This document shows, one piece after another, positions 15,001 to 26,000 of a stretch of DNA of 64,000 bases (its first letter is position 1; each line of letters starts with the position of its first letter). The notes under the pieces are model-generated. The model did not search any database. It saw only the letters and a program-made list of their open reading frames with translations, and was not told the origin of the DNA. Source of the stretch: Diprion similis (lineage: Eukaryota > Arthropoda > Insecta > Hymenoptera > Diprionidae); assembly GCF_021155765.1 (NCBI RefSeq), contig NC_060114.1, forward strand, positions 18,520,501 through 18,584,500, in the 5' to 3' direction. Made by a program: the position numbers and the translations under genes.

Positions 15001-15297
15001 CGTAATTTTGCGAGAGGAATCGACTGCGCACAGTCCGAATACGCTGCGAGCAACGTATCAAAAGTTACGGTTTAAAAACGAAGAATTTTTTCTGTCATTC
15101 CTCTGCTGTTGGTCCTACGACATTTTTGATGTCTTTTTCGCATTCCTGAGGGTCCAATTAGTCGGAAAATGGTCCCGCAAAACGATTCTTAGACGAAAAA
15201 TTTTTGAGCTCCGAAATTTGCAAAAATGCAAGGCTAACCCCCTTGGATTTTTTCAGATGAAATTTCGCCAATTTTGAAAAATGGTTAAACTTTTTCT
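1..15297. repeat. 314-bp satellite array (about 48 monomers)
   Basis: Tandem head-to-tail monomers of 314 bp fill the window from its first base, so the array continues to the left. Each monomer carries the same landmarks, for example the block starting gcactatatcgacg, a gagctctgaaaatcgc block and a T-rich run ending in cagtcgaaatttggcc. Most monomers differ by a few substitutions. Each contains a short open frame of 65-84 codons, but 314 is not a multiple of three, the frames do not join, and substitutions hit all codon positions, so I do not call genes. Monomer variants recur in a fixed order: the series at 226, 540, 854, 1168, 1482, 1796, 2110 and 2424 returns at 6192 to 8390, a shift of 5,966 bp (19 monomers). 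A 5-monomer (1,570 bp) shift also links 1482-2738 to 3052-4308. A pericentromeric or heterochromatic satellite is likely; no function can be read from it. Confidence 0.97.
12472..14600. repeat. Homogenised run of one satellite variant
   Basis: Seven consecutive 314-bp monomers here are almost identical to each other. They share variants that are rare or absent in the rest of the array: ggctgaaaaacg instead of ggctaaaaaacg, ggatgttttcag instead of ggattttttcag at the monomer junctions, and the tttttgatatcttttccgc form with a taa stop shortly after. One copy has gactttgagatgc in place of gactttgtgatgc near 12,786. This differs from the left part of the array, where neighbours differ and variants recur at long spacing. 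It looks like recent expansion of a single monomer. Confidence 0.9.
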
Positions 15298-15700
15298 TTG
15301 ATGCGCTATATCGACGCAATTTTGCGAGAGGAATTGATAGCGTACAGTCTCGACACGCTGGGAGCAGCGTGTAAGAGTTACAGCCGAAAAACGTATGGTA
15401 ACCTTTCTTAGTCACCTGCTGTTCTTCAAGTCTTTTTCGCCGTCTGAAGGTTCACTCAGTTTTAAAAGGATCATGCGAAATCATTCCAAAACGACAAACT
15501 TATGAAGGTATAAATCATCCGAAAAGTCAAGCAACTCAAGCAACGGTTCAGGAGTGATGGACGGAATCCGCAAAAATTTCTATGTTAATTTTTTTCAGTA
15601 GGTTCTATACTGTTCCTGATCGTAACACATTGAAATTGATTTATCAATACTCTTAATCGACGTCATTCTTGAAAGAAAACGAATACGAAACAAAAATCTG
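15298..15700. repeat. Degenerate satellite monomers at array edge
   Basis: The monomer starting at 14,984 is already diverged after about 15,175. The next one (15,298 to about 15,510) is only partly recognisable (gctatatcgacgcaattttgcgagaggaatt, then gtgtaagagttac in place of gtatcaaaagttac). A still weaker match, an aatcgacgtcattcttgaaag block, lies at about 15,650. Beyond that I see no satellite similarity. The last two units appear to be old array members no longer homogenised. Confidence 0.75.
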
Positions 15701-18700
15701 CGTCCACTTTTGCGTTGGCTACTCGGATCTTCGGACAATGGATTTCACTAACGTTTACTTTACGAACAAGGCTTGCATATGGTGCAAAAATTCCCCGAAG
15801 AATTCACAAATTGTTTTATTGAACTAATCGCAAGGCAGATTTCATTGTATCACTTGTATGGAGTGATCTGATCGAAAAATTAACGTGCGCGCAAATATAC
15901 GGTGCAGTTGCAAACGAGAAGCAGTTTTGTACTATAATAGTTTGTACATCAACGAAAACTATGTTTTTGAGGAGATTCAAAAGCAATAAGCAAGACCAAA
16001 AATTAGTTCGTTATTGTATTGTATTTTTCTTTTTCACATCCAGTGCTCTTTTATCGTCTAGTAACTCGGCATAAAAAATTGAGTTGACGTTTCACTGAGT
16101 CATATACATTATACGTACATTATATCAAATTATCTCTTTCCTGCGTCTCTAGACGTCGCCTCTTCAATATCAAAGATAATTTTTTTCAGATATTTAAAAA
16201 TTCTCTCATGTATTATCAATCAAATATCATACAAAATCTAAGACTATTGTTATATGTTCATAATAATTCTTCTTTTTATATTATACCTATAATATTTCAG
16301 TAATGTATAGCATATATTTATGTATAATAGTCACTTGCAATATATAATTATAATATTGTATTCAGCTTAAATTCTACTCTCTTATCATTTATCTGTTACT
16401 TTACAAAATTATTAGCAGCGACAATACACAGCTCCAAGTCTGGTGCAATTTTAAAAAGATTACATCGAAATCATTTATTCTTTGTGTATATCATTTCAAA
16501 ATAACAAGCTTTCACAACTTCATCTTTACAGCTTACAAATAGTATTCACCCAGATATTTTTGTTCTTCTTTCGATGCAATGAAGTTACAACAGGTTATAG
16601 TATCATCTAGTATAACATCGGTAATGTATAGGAAGTTGAAAAGGAATATTCAACTTGTTATAGTGACAAAAAGTGTGATTCTGTGCTTTACTTGTCTATC
16701 AAACATAAGAATCTATGCATCCGGGTATCGCGTGTATCCATGTACGCTACACCAACAATACTTGTTATCTCTTCATAGACAATAACTTGAATAGAATGTA
16801 TAAAATACGAGATAAGTTACATGAAAAGACAATTGTTAAGTTAACAGTCAAGGATATATAAATTATTGAGTATGAAGAATGATAAAAAAATTCATACATA
16901 CGAAGTGTGTTTCGGCAGAGATCTTAATCTATGGCACTAGTGAATCTACTCACTAATCTTCTCCTTACTTTTTTTTGTACATGTAATTCGTCGGTCGGCT
17001 TTTCTGAACTTCCAATATATTCACAGTCGAAATGTTTCGAACCTTTACTTAATTAGTATGTAGATGTTAATGAATAGGTTAATTACTGTCATGCGATTAG
17101 ATTATCAGGTCAATAGAAAAAAGATTCGGTTCATTTTCATGGTGCCGTTTTATCGTTCCTTATAAATGCCCGAAGAGTTTGTGAGTTGTTAGAATAGAAG
17201 CAAAAAAGGTCATGTTATCGATACTACCAATTTGGAGAAACAATATCACCAGTAAAAGATGTTTACCTACTTAATTCTACCATTCTCATCGAACATTTTG
17301 CGTTAATTATTGTATTACCTTAGTTACCTTCTAAGAGGCTAATTATTTATTCCCATCGATTTACCCAATGAATTGCCTAGCAGTACACAGCAACAATGCG
17401 ATTTTAGACAGCAAGCTTTTTAATGGTTAATAATGCGCACGACAATCAGTTCAAGGATGTACAGAAAAAAAATGAAGTAGAAAAAAGAAAATATGATTTA
17501 CCAACGGTAATCCACAAACACTCACGTTTTATCTGCAAGGGTAAATTGATGATTATGAAGTTCATTTTAGTGAACTTACAACCGGACTCAAGAGTAGACA
17601 GAGAAAGTAATCGAATAGATTGAGAGAATGTATTGTCAGAAATAAGTATGCAGTTTTACAGGTCATTTGGGAAAAAATAATAGAAAGAGGTAAAACAAAA
17701 AGAAACGTAGATAAATTAGAAGTACGCTAAAGACATTAAAATCAATACTTCAAGGTCTGATTTGTTAACTGTAATTACTATAGTTGAGAAAGATTCGTCA
17801 AAGAAGGTCAGGGATTGACTTGGTTGAAATGAAATGTTCATATGTATGTTCGGCGTTTTGGCTGGGCCCATCCAGCCATCTTCAAAATATAGTGACGTTC
17901 CTTAGCGCTTAAGGCATCTGAAAATGGCTGGTTGGGCCGAGCCGAAACGTCGAACACACATATGAACATTTCATTTCAACAAAGTCAGTCCCTGACCTTC
18001 CCCGACAAATCTTTCTCAACTAATTATCACTCGGGTCACAAATCTCTACATTGTAATTACTATATTATGTACGTATCAATCTATCAATTACCGGTGTTCT
18101 ATCTCAGTAACAGATATCTGGATTATACGTAATGACAATAATCGATACCAGTGGTACGTGTAACAATTTGAAAATAGAACTGAACAGTCATCTATGATGG
18201 TCAGAGTATGTTAATTATTTCACCGAACTAAGAAATAATAAGAGTTCATTAATTAAATTATATAATTATTTAAATCCTTAAGTAACAAACATACAACAGG
18301 GTTACGATGTGAATATGTTTATCGGTGAGAAAGGGGACTACTGTCTCCACACAGTGCATATAATTAGGAAAACATAATAATACACCTAGATAATATTATT
18401 TGAGAGAACATGATCGATTCATACAAGTCAGATCAATTTGATTGTCTATTTCGAAAAGAAATAGGGGGCTTGGCCGCTTCTGTTCTGGCTAACCTTGACT
18501 AGAACTTGAATAAACAAAAGGAATAGAAAAAAAAAAAAAAAAAAAAAAAAAAGAAATACAGAAGAATGTAAACATTTTCAAAAAAATACGAACACGTTGA
18601 AACAAAAAATGTTCCCTCCTTATTTCTATTCTCTTCGGCTTAGATGTTATCTCGATATTACTGGTATTAAAATTGTTATTATTATCATCATCATCATCAT

Positions 18701-20096
18701 CGTTATTATTAATATTATGATTATTATTACATTATGACTTTGTTGCAAAGTCTCAGGGTGCAAACGACGCGTTATCGAGATTCGTAAGTTTATAGGAGTC
18801 GAAAGATAATCTCACTAAAACATCCGTAGAAATTTTCAGTCGCTGTTTTATAGAATTTTATGTGACAAAGTAATGATCTACATGCATGGCGTTATTTGTA
18901 TACTTGATAGGTGTTAAGTTATTAATAAAATAATTATGCCGATTGGATAGTGTTTTTCATGTTCCGGTTCTTTCCTTCTCATGTTTCATTTGTGTAAAGA
19001 ATTTTTTGCAGTCATGAAATTCGATAAACAAAGTAAATTAAGAAAATATATTCAAATATTTTTTGTATTAATTGTGTGTGCAATTTGTGAAACATTATAC
19101 TGCATGTATTCGATTATCGTCATCAGTCTTTGCGTAGCATGAAAGATAAAAAAAAAAAAAAAAAAAAAGAAAGAAAATACTATAAAAAAATAGAGACGAA
19201 ATAATATATAATATACATACATATTTTTTTTTATATCTATACATAAAAAATCTCGTTATTCATATTACGCTGTTAATCGTAGGAGTATCGCGTTTTTTCT
19301 ACTCTCTACGATAGTTAATACACGTTAATGGAAATGTAACGAAGAATACTGGGCCAGGTTTTAGATTTGTTGATCAACATTTGTTTTTTTTCTACCTAAC
19401 CATCGTTTCAAGTTACACACGCGTAAGAATCTGCTTCTCAATATTTCTTTACGAAGAAGTCGGAAAGAGCAAGACGAAAATTACAAAAATTGATACAACA
19501 GAGATTGAAGAATGAGAACAGAAAACGTGGAGTGATTGAATCTCGATTTTATGCAAGACGCTCTAAATATTATTGAAATTATTTTGATATTTAGTGGTAG
19601 AGGAAGGAAGATGAATCTAAATTGCGATATGTAACATTGGCGATCGGTTAGAGTAGGTTTTTATTATTAAATTGATACCTTCGCACGATCCAATAATAAT
19701 AATAATAATCTTTTATTCATATTGTTTGTTTTGTCTTGTATCTTGATTTCTTTGGTTATACCAATGCGACGAAAATTGCAAATCGCTAAGAGCGATGGCG
19801 CCGTTATTGTTTATAATTGTTAGATTACACTTGGTCAAAATGTTTTAAATATTCTGATTTATCATTATTCTTTCTTTATGTTTCTTTTTCACCAAATCAC
19901 TGAGAATCTTCTAGTTGCAACTATCATTTTCCTTTGGAAGAAAAATAGTTAAGTCACTCATTGTAGAAAAAAAAAGAAAAAAAAAAAAGAAAAAAAATAA
20001 TAATAATAATCTAACAAACGTTATGAACGGATCCACAATTAATCCGTTGCACACATCTTCACGATCTAACTCTTCTAGGCCTCAGATCTATCTTCA
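15701..20096. other. Gene-poor flank and probable Ptp69D 3' region
   Basis: No convincing coding sequence is visible. The stretch is AT-rich and holds poly-A runs at about 18,529-18,552 and 19,148-19,168, an ATT/ATC repeat at about 18,674-18,735, an AAT repeat at about 19,690-19,710, and an A-rich then AAT-rich stretch at about 19,965-20,010. The minus-strand gene ending at 20,097 must place its 3' UTR at the right end of this region. A minus-strand AATAAA lies near 19,710 (tttatt on plus), but I cannot say it is used. Confidence 0.5.
17785..18026. mobile_element. Foldback (inverted-repeat) element, MITE-like
   Basis: The left arm begins gttgagaaagattcgtc and contains ggttgaaatgaaatgttcat. 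The right arm is its imperfect reverse complement and ends gacaaatctttctcaac. The arms are roughly 100 bp each with a loop of about 40 bp around 17,890-17,925. There is no coding capacity. I see no clear target-site duplication. Confidence 0.75.
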
Positions 20097-23000
20097 TTAA
20101 GATGCTGCCTCGTCTTCCCCGAGATTGTGAAGGTCCGAGTAGTTGACGATCGCTCGATGCAGGAACTCGTACTGAGCCTGAGAAACAAATTGTTCGATAT
20201 CTTAGTTCCACAATAACAGCTTCCAAACTGCATGTATCACAATTCAGGAATGTATCAAGAAAGGCATAATTCTGCCTGATTTTTACTTACAAATGAGCCG
20301 ATCATTCCATGTCTTTGAGAGCGCAGCTTTTTCGTCGTTGTAAAAATATCCACCCTTCTTTCCGTTCGTAATTGTTGTACTAAAATGCTAAGGGCGACAA
20401 ACATCGAGCTTCTGTCAGATCCGCAGTGGCAATGAACGACCAACGGACCTCCGGATTCTACATCGTTAGATATTGTCTGATCGACCAATTCGATCAAGCC
20501 TCTCGTGACCTCAGGTACCTCCCCTTCGACGGTAGGCCATCCATGGTAATGGTACTGCGTCACGATCATGTTCTCGTCCGTTTTTTCATTAATTAAACAA
20601 AGCTCTCGTCTTGTGTAGTACGGACAACTCTCGCTCTGTATGTACCTCACCCTTATGTGATCGTACGCCACCTCGTCGTCAGACCAGTATCGTGGACATT
20701 TGCGGGGTCCGTCGCTGAGCTGTACGATTCACAGAGAAGTCAGAGTAAAATTTATGAAGCAGGTGAAAAAATTTTTTTAGAAAAAAAGAGGCAGGAAGAA
20801 AATACTCACGTCGGACAGCATGACTATCGTCGATGCGCACTGTTCGGAGATCATTCGCCAGAAATCAGGTATAGTAGATTCTAGCGGGTCCTGAGTTACG
20901 ATAAATGATTCGGAATTGTCGTATCCCTCGATGAACGAGGCGTTTATATAAGTGCTGTGTTCGCGTCCTGGTACCGGTGTCAGTATAACGCGATTTCTGT
21001 CGTATGGTATGACGAGATCGTTTCTGTTTTTTATCCTATTCTCATCACCCCCGCCAACAGAAAACGATTTTCTATCTTCCAGCATAGAGCTGATTTTCTG
21101 AAAACAAAGAGTTCGACGATAATTCAAAATGTCTTGAGCATAATGATTGATAAATTATCATGTGAGTTATTAGTTGAGTAATTTCTGAATTATACACTGT
21201 GCAAATACTTTCAAATCGCGATTTGAGCGCCATCTAGTTATCAATTTCTACATAGATTTTTCTGTAATTTCTCTTCAATCGACTGTGCTTCAATGCGGAA
21301 AAGATAGTTTGTATCAATTAGTGGTTTTAAAAATTTGTTAGATCTTTATTTCCATGATTTACTTCTCACAATTCGCCGATAGTTGCTAAATTTTGCCGCA
21401 GACATGCCACGGCGCCACTGAAATAACTTGCTTTAAGTATAACCTAAAAACCCACCTCGTAACGAAATAAACAGATAAAAAATCTGTACGATATTTATTG
21501 AGCTTTAGCTTACCAAAGTGCTCTTGCCAACAATAGCACGAAGATTTTACGAAAGATTCCACATCGATTTGAAGTTTGAAAAGAAAATTATCCCGATTTG
21601 CGTAAATACTCTTAAATCGGTCACGTGACATCGTGAAAATTAGAATGTTCTACTTACGTCATATTCCTCCTCCATCTTTGTCTTATCCTTGCCATTATCT
21701 CGCTGTCGAAGTTTTTCAACGTGACTTTTGAGCTGGGTGGCAGGTATTTCAGTGTCGCCGAACTGCGCCATTTCCATAAGCGCCCGATAGACGAATATGT
21801 ACTGTTTAAGGGACTGAACCAAGAAGTTCCTCTGATGTCTGAGGTCGCAGACCGTGTTGAATATCGACACTTGTCCCTCGTCGGCGAGCTGTTGCAGCAG
21901 CGAGTCCAATGCAACGAGAGTCCCGGTCCTCCCAACGCCAGCACTGCAATGTACCAGGATCGGACCCTTTTCCAGAGAATAAGCCTCGTTGACCCTCTTG
22001 ATGAACCTGAGAATGGCGTGGGGGTGTTCAGGTGCCATGAAGTCTTTCCAGACCAAAAAGTGATACTGAATTATTATCCTCGAGTCTCTTTCCCCCGTTC
22101 GTGTCATTTTCAACTCTCTCACGACATAGTCGGAATACGGTCTCTCCCTGACGTGCTCGACGGTAATGTCGCCAAAGCTTCTTGACTCGCTTTTGTCCGG
22201 CCAGTACTTGGCGCACTTTGTCTTCGAGTACTCCTCGAGATTCGTCAGCATTAGAACGAGCTCCAGGTGCTGCTCCCATATCATTCTCCAGTAGTCACAA
22301 ACGGTGTTTTCCATCGGCCCCTGGGCGCAGATGAACTTCTTTCGTTCTTTATAGCCGAGAACAAAGTTCGCGTTGATGTAATCTGACCCGCAGATACCAT
22401 CAACCTGTACTAAACGCACCCGCGTTTGGTCGTAACACTTTATGTCCGGATAGCGGTTTTTGTATAGATTCTCACGAGCCTCCGAAGCCCGCGTTGTACG
22501 GTCTGCGAACCTGTCTGGGAGCAGCTCAAATTCGTGCTGAAAACCATAGTCCGAATCGCGGTGGCGGTCTATGTAAGCCTGAAGAAGATCGGCTCGTGAT
22601 ATCGGTGGCATGTCCGGCGGGTTTGACGCTACTAGCTGGTGCCTTCCTCTCAGAGTTCTACATAGATGCCTGACAAAAGGAGGCATCAATTAGAAGTTGG
22701 TCTTCTCACCGAGAATTTCATTCGGTTAATTAGCAAAGCTAGTAGAAATAGTCGGTTAAGGTCGTCGGTTTAAAAAAAAAAAAAAATTTTCATGAAACAT
22801 TTAAGGGGTGAGTCAATTGAATTTTAAAAATATAGATGAAACATATTTCGCGCAACTTCTGAGAACAAGTGCAAGTATTTAAAAAAATGTCTTATATTGG
22901 TTTTCAAAATATTTCAGAAGAGCGGCCACCCTTTCATAATAACTATGCTCACAAACATTCCTTTTTTTCAGGAAATGCTCACCTGAAACTGTTTCTCAGA

Positions 23001-26000
23001 CTGATTATTTCCTCCCCACCTTGACGCGCGTGTTTCAAATATTTGTGCAATACACACATGCCCATCAGGATAATAACAACAATTATCAACAAGGCGACGC
23101 AAATCTGCATCATCAGTCCAAGGTTCTCCGGCGGTTCGTGTATGGGATAATTCGATCCGACTAATTGTGGATTCAGGTAGTTGCTGTAGGCGGGAAAAAA
23201 TTCTCCAGGATTACTACCGTTAACTGAAACAAAGGAGAGTGCATAAATAATGTTATAAATACACAGACATTTGGGTAGTTTGAAACAGCGAGTTTTTTCA
23301 CCTTACCTATAACTTCGATAAATGCAGTGTAATTTGATTCCTTGTCCAAGGGACCATCCTCGGGTATATACGTCTCTCCATTGTAGCTAAAGCTTATACT
23401 CGGAACATTCTTTCTTCGTCTCCGCAAAGTTGTCAATGCGTCGCTTATCGCGGGATCATCCGTGTTGCTTGTAATATTTTCGGCATCTGTAGACGGCGGC
23501 TGATTGGCTAGATTCAATACAGACTGAAAAGTTTTCGGCTTCAGTCCGACACAATAACGGCAGTTCTCGTTTCCGTTCGAAATTTCATCATTGCCGATAA
23601 CAATGGGACTGCGTATATTGTCCGAATCGAACATGTCGGCCAGATAAACGCCGCCCGAATTAGACGTGTAGACTTTTTGATAGGTATCAACATCAACGTT
23701 TCTTGGGTCGGGCAAATCTCTGAGTTTCTGATTAAGAGCAAGCTTAACGATAAATATTCTGTAGCAGCATATCGGTCCGTTACGTTCAGATATTCTTCGC
23801 AATTTAAGCAGGAACATGTTTTGGTGTCCATTTACATATTTCTCCCAACTCGCCACGTTCATGCTATCTACGCTCGGAGCTGCTATAGGCATTGAACAAT
23901 TATTGCTGGCCAATTTGCCTGGCCGAATTTTGCCAAATTTAGTTTCAGCATTCACAGAAACCTACAACATTGCTTGATTAGGCATCGACAAAGATTTTTT
24001 CCTGGCACAATAAATCACATGCGTACAAACAGTATACCGTGTAATTAGTATTTGCTAGGCGGTGCTCAAATTTGCATGTCTTATTTTTCGACCCATCTAT
24101 GGTTGTGGTTGTTGAGTCCACATTATAACAGCCCATAATGCCTGAATCGTTTTTATAGCAAGCTGAGCCGTTAATTTGTACACTGTATCGCGTTATCACA
24201 CCATTTGGTTCGACTGGGGACGCCCACGTCACGTAAACGACACCTGTATTACTGATGTTGCTGTATTCGCACATCACAGAGACGTTCCGTGGTGGACTAG
24301 GTACTGAAAAATATTAACAAATTGTTAATCCTCGAATTTCACGATTAGATTTCGTTTTTAACCCAGACTTTAGAAAGCCCATTTCATGAAACAAATTGCA
24401 TTATTACATTTATACGTGAGGCGAAAAAATTGAGAACGAAACGACATTCGTTCAAAAACACATACTCTCGCTGATTAATAAATGATTTTAATGATACCTC
24501 CGTCTTGTGTCTCGACTCGCAGTGGGGTACTCCAGTTCCCACATTCATCTGTGTACGTGTTGCAGGCGACTACCGAAAATGTGTAATTAGTCCAAGGAAC
24601 AAGATCTGAGAATACAAACTTATTCGTTTGATTCCATAAACATGCTTCTTCTCTGATATTGTCAGTGAGACGAATTGAAATCAGTTTGTAATAATGGAAA
24701 TGATCTTCCAACTCTTTTCCGGGCGGATCCCAGGTAATCTGTATAGAATCGGAAGTCACCCCCTGGCTCACGACGTTCGGAATGAATACAGGATCTGTGA
24801 AATCAAATTTTTTATAAATAATCTTGCATCAACTTTGGAACTTATGTATTTAGACAAAGTATGCTATATAATTATAAGAACTTTTCCATCTCACTTGGGA
24901 CAGGTGAAATAAAAAATATTAAGTACAAACAGGATAAACTCAGAAAAACTCGTTATCGAGCCACTTACCTTCTTCCAATGTTCTAACCAAGCCCGCATAT
25001 TCATATATAGGCGAAGATCCGATCGAATTAGTGGCTTGAATCTTGAACAGGTAGTCGGTGTTGTTATCCAGATTTGTAAGAACATAGCTAGTCTTACCCC
25101 CGTCAATAGGTTCTGTGTTGTAAAGCCAGGGTGAACTGTCATTCTTCTTGTATAAAAGTGTATATTTTTTCACAGGATCATTTCGGTCGTGTACGGTCCA
25201 ATTCAAAAACACTCTGTGGGCACCAACTGCTTTTACAGTGTTTATATGAACATGAGGAACATCGGTCACCGTCAGCGATGTCTCGTTCCTAACAAAATTA
25301 TCAGGTTCAGCGCCTTTTGCATTACACTCGTAAGTGCCGTTATGTTTCAAGCTAACTTTGGTGAAGTTAATGATCATTTTGCGGTATGTTTCATTCCACT
25401 CGACATCCCCAGTGGACATATTTTTGTCTATCTCATCGCCGCTGATCTTCACCCAAGTGAAATTTGACAGTGGATATCCTTCGACGTTACACGAAAGTAC
25501 CGCCGGTTCGCCTGTTTTAACACGTACCGGTTGTCCTCCCGTTATCTTGGCAGGCTCTTGAAATGCAAAATATTTCATTAGACTGTTATTTCAGTAATAT
25601 TTGTAGGTGTAAAGCACATCAATTTATTAATATAAGATTAACCAGTAAGTTTCATAACGTGATCCATTCTTTCAATTCTGAATTATGTGTGTTTCCTTTG
25701 CGTTTGAAAAATTATTACGTTATAGGATGCCCAACCACCAAGAAAACATTTGACCACTTCCCAGAGGAAAGTTCAGCCAGTAACTGCATGCACGATTTAT
25801 AGATTAAAAATCAAGTTATAAAACGATCACTAGTTTATTTAATTCTGAGGTCAAAGATATTATCAACAGACACTGAGTTGATACTGATTGTCCAAGTATT
25901 TCGAGACTTTCCAACAAAGCATTGTACAGTAAGAAAAAAGCTAAGAGAAATATTTTACTGAAAGGATCTTATAACAGAAATTTCAAACAAAAATATGATT

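Noticed and set aside
226-15277. Repeated 65-97 codon open frames on both strands of the satellite
   Set aside because: They follow from a stop-poor 314-bp monomer. The frames do not join, stops and indels vary freely between monomers, and no domain, splice or start context supports coding.
1-15300. CRISPR-like array
   Set aside because: Repeats are contiguous 314-bp satellite units without spacers, in a genome with spliced animal genes.
21386-21631. 81-codon minus-strand open frame between the two phosphatase domains
   Set aside because: It lies in the intron between donor gtaagt at 21,657 and acceptor ttttcag at 21,098 and has no phosphatase similarity.
21721-22185. 154-codon plus-strand open frame
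   Set aside because: Antisense shadow of the conserved phosphatase D1 exon.
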